Part shown: one piece after another, positions 4,896 to 7,486 of the stretch | Position numbering within the stretch: the stretch's first letter is position 1 | Layout of the letters: each line of letters starts with the position of its first letter | NCBI GenBank assembly: GCA_013694495.1 | Contig: JACDCH010000381.1 | Span: 1 to 7,486, forward strand | Origin: Acidimicrobiia bacterium | GTDB lineage: Bacteria > Actinomycetota > Acidimicrobiia > Acidimicrobiales > JACDCH01 | Length of the DNA: 7,486 bases | Direction: 5' to 3' | Program-made: the position numbers and the translations under genes | Notes under the pieces: model-generated | Seen by the model: only the letters and a program-made list of their open reading frames with translations | What the model was told of the DNA's origin: nothing | Database searches by the model: none

Positions 4896-6569
4896 CTACG
4901 GCGGCGGCACGGGGACGGGCACCGCATCGGGCGAGGTCGTCGTCGGTGGGACCTCGGGCACCGGCCCCGGGATCGGCACCGGTATGGGCACCGGGGCCGT
5001 GGGCGCCTCGTCCACCGGCGGCGGCGTCTCCTCGAAGGGTAGGTAGATCACGAGGTTGCCGGACCGGCGGACCTGCAGGAAGCCCTCCCGCCGCAGGTCG
5101 CGACGCAGCCGGGCCGCGCCTTCCTCGTCGAGGCCGAACAGGGCGAGGTCGACCACGAGGCCCCGCACGCCCCGCACCAGCGCGCTGGGCGAGGCGAACG
5201 GCGGGGCGCCGTCCGCGGTCGGGACGAATTCGTCCTCGAGGACGTAGACGCTGGACCGCTCGGCGACGCGAGGGGCGAGGGCGGCCGGCACGCGGACGGG
5301 GACGATCGGGGGCACGCGGGCCAGCGCCACGCGAAGGTCGGGCTCGAGCGGGCTCTCGCTGCGCCAGGGCCGCTCGTAGGGCGACAGGAGGCTGGTGAGG
5401 CTGGCCGCGGCCAGGGCGGCCGCGATCATGAGGCTGAGGAGCCGACGGTCGACGAGGACGCGATCGAGCCGCGCCCGCCCCAGCCGGCGGAGGGCGAAGG
5501 CGGCGGCCACGAAGGAGAACGCCACCACCGGCACCATCCGGCCGCCACCGGTCGGTCCCGTGAGGGACACGTCGGCCACCAGGTACAGCACCTGCAACGC
5601 GGCGACCGGCGCCAGCTTGCGGATCGCGAGCAACGGCACGAACAACAACGGACCCAGCACCCAGACGATCAAGCGGACGTTGGCCTCGGCGAGCACGTCG
5701 CCGAGGGGCCGGAACGGGTTGCGCACCATCTCGATCAGCACGTCGAGCCCGTTCGACCCGTAGGCGTCGAAGGCGCCGGGCGCGACGATGCCGGTCGACC
5801 CGAGCGGCACCTGCACCACGAACAGCGCGACCCCGGCCCACGCGGCGCCGGCGATCAACGTCCGCAGGCCGGCTCGGCGCTCGCCCTCGAACAGCAGCAG
5901 CGCACCCATCCCGGCAATCACGAGCGCGAACTCGCTGCTCCAGAGCACGACCACCACCGACGCCAGGGCGAACCGCCGCCACTGCCGTTGCTCGGCGAAG
6001 TAGGCGGCGGCGAGCAGCGGCGTCAGCGCCATCGTGGCCGGGTTGAAGTCGGCCAGGTCGAGGTCGGCGAGGGCCGGGTGGAGGGCGTAGGCGAACACGA
6101 GCGTGGCCGACGCACCCACGCCGAGGTTCGCGACCCTACGGGCCAGGTGCCACAGGGGCACGGCCCCGAGGGCGAGGCTGGCCGACTGCACGGCCAGCAG
6201 GGTCGCGGTGAGCGGCAGCACGCGGGTCAGGGCCGCCAGCGGCACGAGCAGCACGGGGAAGCGGTCGGCGAACAGGTTGCCGACGGGCGCGATCGTGGTC
6301 TCGGGCTGCTCGCCGGAGGCCAGCAGCCACACGGCCTGCACGTGGCGGGCGAGCGCGGAGCCGGCCTCGAGGCGTTCGACCCGGCTGACGGCGAGCGCCG
6401 TCCACACTGCGAAGAGGACGGCGGCGGTGGCCCACGGCACGACCCGGTCGGCCCACCGGGCGTCGAGCCGGGCCTGCCAGCGCAGCACCAGCCACTCGAC
6501 TCGGCGTCGCCGGCGGCGCGACGGCGGGGTCAGCTGCGGCGGGACGATCCGCCGGGCCGTCGCGGTCAA
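4896..6569 (-). CDS. DUF2079-family polytopic membrane protein with proline-rich tail
   Basis: With the start chosen the protein has 557 residues. A highly basic N-terminus (six consecutive arginines at 18-23) precedes roughly nine or ten hydrophobic segments between about 43 and 396. A soluble region at about 400-515 is followed by a proline/valine-rich tail (516-557). The block 'LADFNPATMALTPLLAAAYFA' split around 172-192 and the acidic residue E213 in 'WSSEFALV' resemble DUF2079, whose function is unknown but whose fold looks like polytopic glycosyltransferases. No ATG exists before the conserved region. I chose a TTG at 6569 because it overlaps the SRAP stop as TTGA and has GAGGG just upstream; a GTG at 6488 (residue 28) is the alternative. 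Translation is probably coupled to the SRAP gene. The family call is made from pattern recall, so moderate. Confidence 0.75.
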   Translation of the reverse strand: MTATARRIVPPQLTPPSRRRRRRVEWLVLRWQARLDARWADRVVPWATAAVLFAVWTALAVSRVERLEAGSALARHVQAVWLLASGEQPETTIAPVGNLFADRFPVLLVPLAALTRVLPLTATLLAVQSASLALGAVPLWHLARRVANLGVGASATLVFAYALHPALADLDLADFNPATMALTPLLAAAYFAEQRQWRRFALASVVVVLWSSEFALVIAGMGALLLFEGERRAGLRTLIAGAAWAGVALFVVQVPLGSTGIVAPGAFDAYGSNGLDVLIEMVRNPFRPLGDVLAEANVRLIVWVLGPLLFVPLLAIRKLAPVAALQVLYLVADVSLTGPTGGGRMVPVVAFSFVAAAFALRRLGRARLDRVLVDRRLLSLMIAAALAAASLTSLLSPYERPWRSESPLEPDLRVALARVPPIVPVRVPAALAPRVAERSSVYVLEDEFVPTADGAPPFASPSALVRGVRGLVVDLALFGLDEEGAARLRRDLRREGFLQVRRSGNLVIYLPFEETPPPVDEAPTAPVPIPVPIPGPVPEVPPTTTSPDAVPVPVPPP

Positions 6570-7300
6570 ACGCCCTCGATGAGCTTGGGCTGCCGGGGCT
6601 CGACGGGCAGGGGCTCGGCCTCCTCGATGAGGATCGGTCCTCCCTCGCGGACGTTGTTGACCTTGGTGCTCACGGGGTGGGCGGTGAGCAGCGAGGCCGG
6701 CACCGGTACGAGGAGCTGGCCGAGCGAGTCGGCGTCGTCGATGGTCGGGTCGAGCCACGTGTCCCACGCCGAAGGCGGCAGCATGACCGGCATGCGGTCG
6801 TGGATCGGCGCGACGACCTCGTTGGGCTGCCCCGTGATGATCGTGCAGGACCGGACCCAGGTCGAGCGGTCATCGGCGGTTGCCTTGGGCTTCCACATCT
6901 CCCACAGGCCCGCCAGCGCCACCGCCTCGCCGTCGGCCCGGCGGATGTACATCGGCTGCTTCGGGCCGGTTGGTCGCTTCTGCCACTCGTAGAACCCGTC
7001 GGCGGGGATGAGGCACCGCCGCTTGCGGAACGCGCGCTTGTAGGCCCCGTTCGTGGCGATGGTCTCGGCGCGGGCGTTGATCATCTTCTGCCCGACCTTG
7101 ATGTCTCTGGCCCAGAAGGGCACGAGGCCCCAGTGGAACGTGTCGAGGCGCCGCAGCCCGCCGGTCTCGACGACCACGTAGACGTCGTCGGTGGGGGCGA
7201 CGTTGTAGCTCGGGTCGAGCGCCGTCTCGGACGTCTCCTGGACGTCGAAGTAGCGGGCGAGCTCGTCGGGGGGCGCCGCGGAAACGAACCGGCCGCACAT
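6566..7300 (-). CDS. SRAP-domain abasic-site-processing protein (HMCES/YedK family)
   Basis: The 244-residue protein shields abasic sites in single-stranded DNA by forming a thiazolidine crosslink through the N-terminal cysteine, which protects stalled replication forks; this is established for HMCES and YedK. C2 in 'MCGRF' follows the initiator Met, which must be removed. Other active-site residues fit: N75 and R77 in 'MINARAET' (73-80), E105 in 'DGFYEW' and H167 in 'IHDRMPVML' (166-174). C2, N75 and E105 have the same numbers as in E. coli YedK as I recall it. The start is fixed by C2, which rules out the in-frame GTG at 7309. The gene overlaps the DUF2079 gene by four bases and so probably shares its transcript. 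No SOS-type operator is evident upstream. Confidence 0.95.
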   Translation of the reverse strand: MCGRFVSAAPPDELARYFDVQETSETALDPSYNVAPTDDVYVVVETGGLRRLDTFHWGLVPFWARDIKVGQKMINARAETIATNGAYKRAFRKRRCLIPADGFYEWQKRPTGPKQPMYIRRADGEAVALAGLWEMWKPKATADDRSTWVRSCTIITGQPNEVVAPIHDRMPVMLPPSAWDTWLDPTIDDADSLGQLLVPVPASLLTAHPVSTKVNNVREGGPILIEEAEPLPVEPRQPKLIEGV

Positions 7301-7307
7301 GGCCGCC

Positions 7308-7313
7308 ACCGTA
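7308..7313 (-). promoter_or_regulatory. Putative -10 box (TACGGT) of the SRAP-DUF2079 unit
   Basis: TACGGT on the minus strand lies seven bases before the SRAP ATG, giving a predicted leaderless transcript. The intervening GGCGGCC is not a useful ribosome binding site. The upstream promoter part would lie within the end of the preceding gene. Confidence 0.5.
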
Positions 7314-7326
7314 GGCGGCGGACCCG

Positions 7327-7486
7327 TCAGGCCACCGCGGGGCTGGGCCGCTCGGGGCGAGCGGCGACGACGCCGACGGCGAGCACGACGACGGCGCCCA
7401 GCTCGGCGGCGATCGTCAGCGCCGCGTCGGGGCCGGGGTTGAGGCCGGTCTCGCGGAAGCCGAGCACGCCGTCGCCGACGCGGCTG
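7327..7486 (-). CDS. C-terminal end of an unknown, probably membrane-anchored protein (5' part outside window)
   Basis: An open frame runs from the window edge to a TGA at 7327, giving 52 complete residues. It begins 'SRVGDGVLGFRETGLNPGPD', then a hydrophobic stretch of about 18 residues ('GAVVVLAVGVVAA') and a short 'RPERPSPAVA' end. The hydrophobic segment followed by arginine looks like a final transmembrane helix with a cytoplasmic tail. I do not recognise the family. It reads in the same direction as the SRAP gene and ends 26 bases before it. With only a fragment visible, the frame is supported by being open to the edge, by its membrane-like pattern and by the compact spacing. Confidence 0.6.
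   Translation of the reverse strand, partial: SRVGDGVLGFRETGLNPGPDAALTIAAELGAVVVLAVGVVAARPERPSPAVA

Noticed and set aside
4441..5982. Long minus-strand frame across the HIT gene and DUF2079
   Set aside because: It is arginine/alanine-rich shadow sequence out of frame with the membrane protein and antisense to the HIT gene; no motif is visible.
5988..6992. Plus-strand open frame antisense to DUF2079 and SRAP
   Set aside because: It spans the junction of two supported opposite-strand genes and shows no domain or start signal.
7301..7309. Upstream GTG start for the SRAP gene
   Set aside because: SRAP chemistry needs cysteine as the second residue, exposed after Met removal, which fixes the start at 7300.
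1..7486. Search for a novel defence, mobile or RNA system
   Set aside because: No direct repeats with spacers, transposase, integrase, reverse transcriptase, tRNA or rRNA pattern is visible. All sizeable frames are accounted for by recognisable genes or their shadows, and no gap exceeds 69 bases.

Overview
The window is high-GC DNA (roughly 70% by eye, not counted). It carries eight protein-coding genes, two of them cut by the window edges, and almost no spare DNA: the largest gap is 69 bases. The organism is very probably an actinobacterium (Actinomycetota). The gcvH - garA-like FHA - MerR (ftsR) order matches the conserved Rv1826-Rv1827-Rv1828 block of mycobacteria, and the SRAP, DUF2079, HIT, CDP-alcohol phosphatidyltransferase and ManC proteins fit that phylum. 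A deep-branching class such as Acidimicrobiia is a guess from general resemblance, not something the sequence proves.

Layout: seven of the eight genes read on the minus strand, so they are listed here from high to low coordinates. At 7327-7486 is the C-terminal end of an unknown, probably membrane-anchored protein. At 6566-7300 is an SRAP (HMCES/YedK) abasic-site-shielding protein, whose stop overlaps the start of a DUF2079 membrane protein (4896-6569). The only plus-strand gene, a HIT-family hydrolase/transferase (4457-4876), converges on DUF2079. It diverges from a PgsA-type CDP-alcohol phosphatidyltransferase (3810-4430). Next come a long ManC-type mannose-1-phosphate guanylyltransferase with a C-terminal mutase-like region (1312-3798), then the gcvH (862-1242), garA-like (359-850), ftsR (1-352) operon.

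The genes are mostly housekeeping: phospholipid headgroup synthesis, GDP-mannose supply, glycine cleavage, control of 2-oxoglutarate/glutamate metabolism, a cell-division regulator and DNA damage protection. I see no phage, insertion sequence, CRISPR, RNA gene or defence system.

The most informative non-coding signal is a recurrent -10 box. Every gene that appears to head a transcript has a TANNNT hexamer ending 7-9 bases before its start codon and little or no ribosome binding site, as expected for leaderless mRNAs. Genes inside apparent operons lack it. Two of these boxes overlap on opposite strands between pgsA and the HIT gene, and one shares its first three bases with the pgsA stop codon. 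On the protein side, the mutase half of ManC has lost all four canonical active-site signatures, and the GarA-like protein carries an N-terminal four-cysteine zinc ribbon that mycobacterial GarA lacks.
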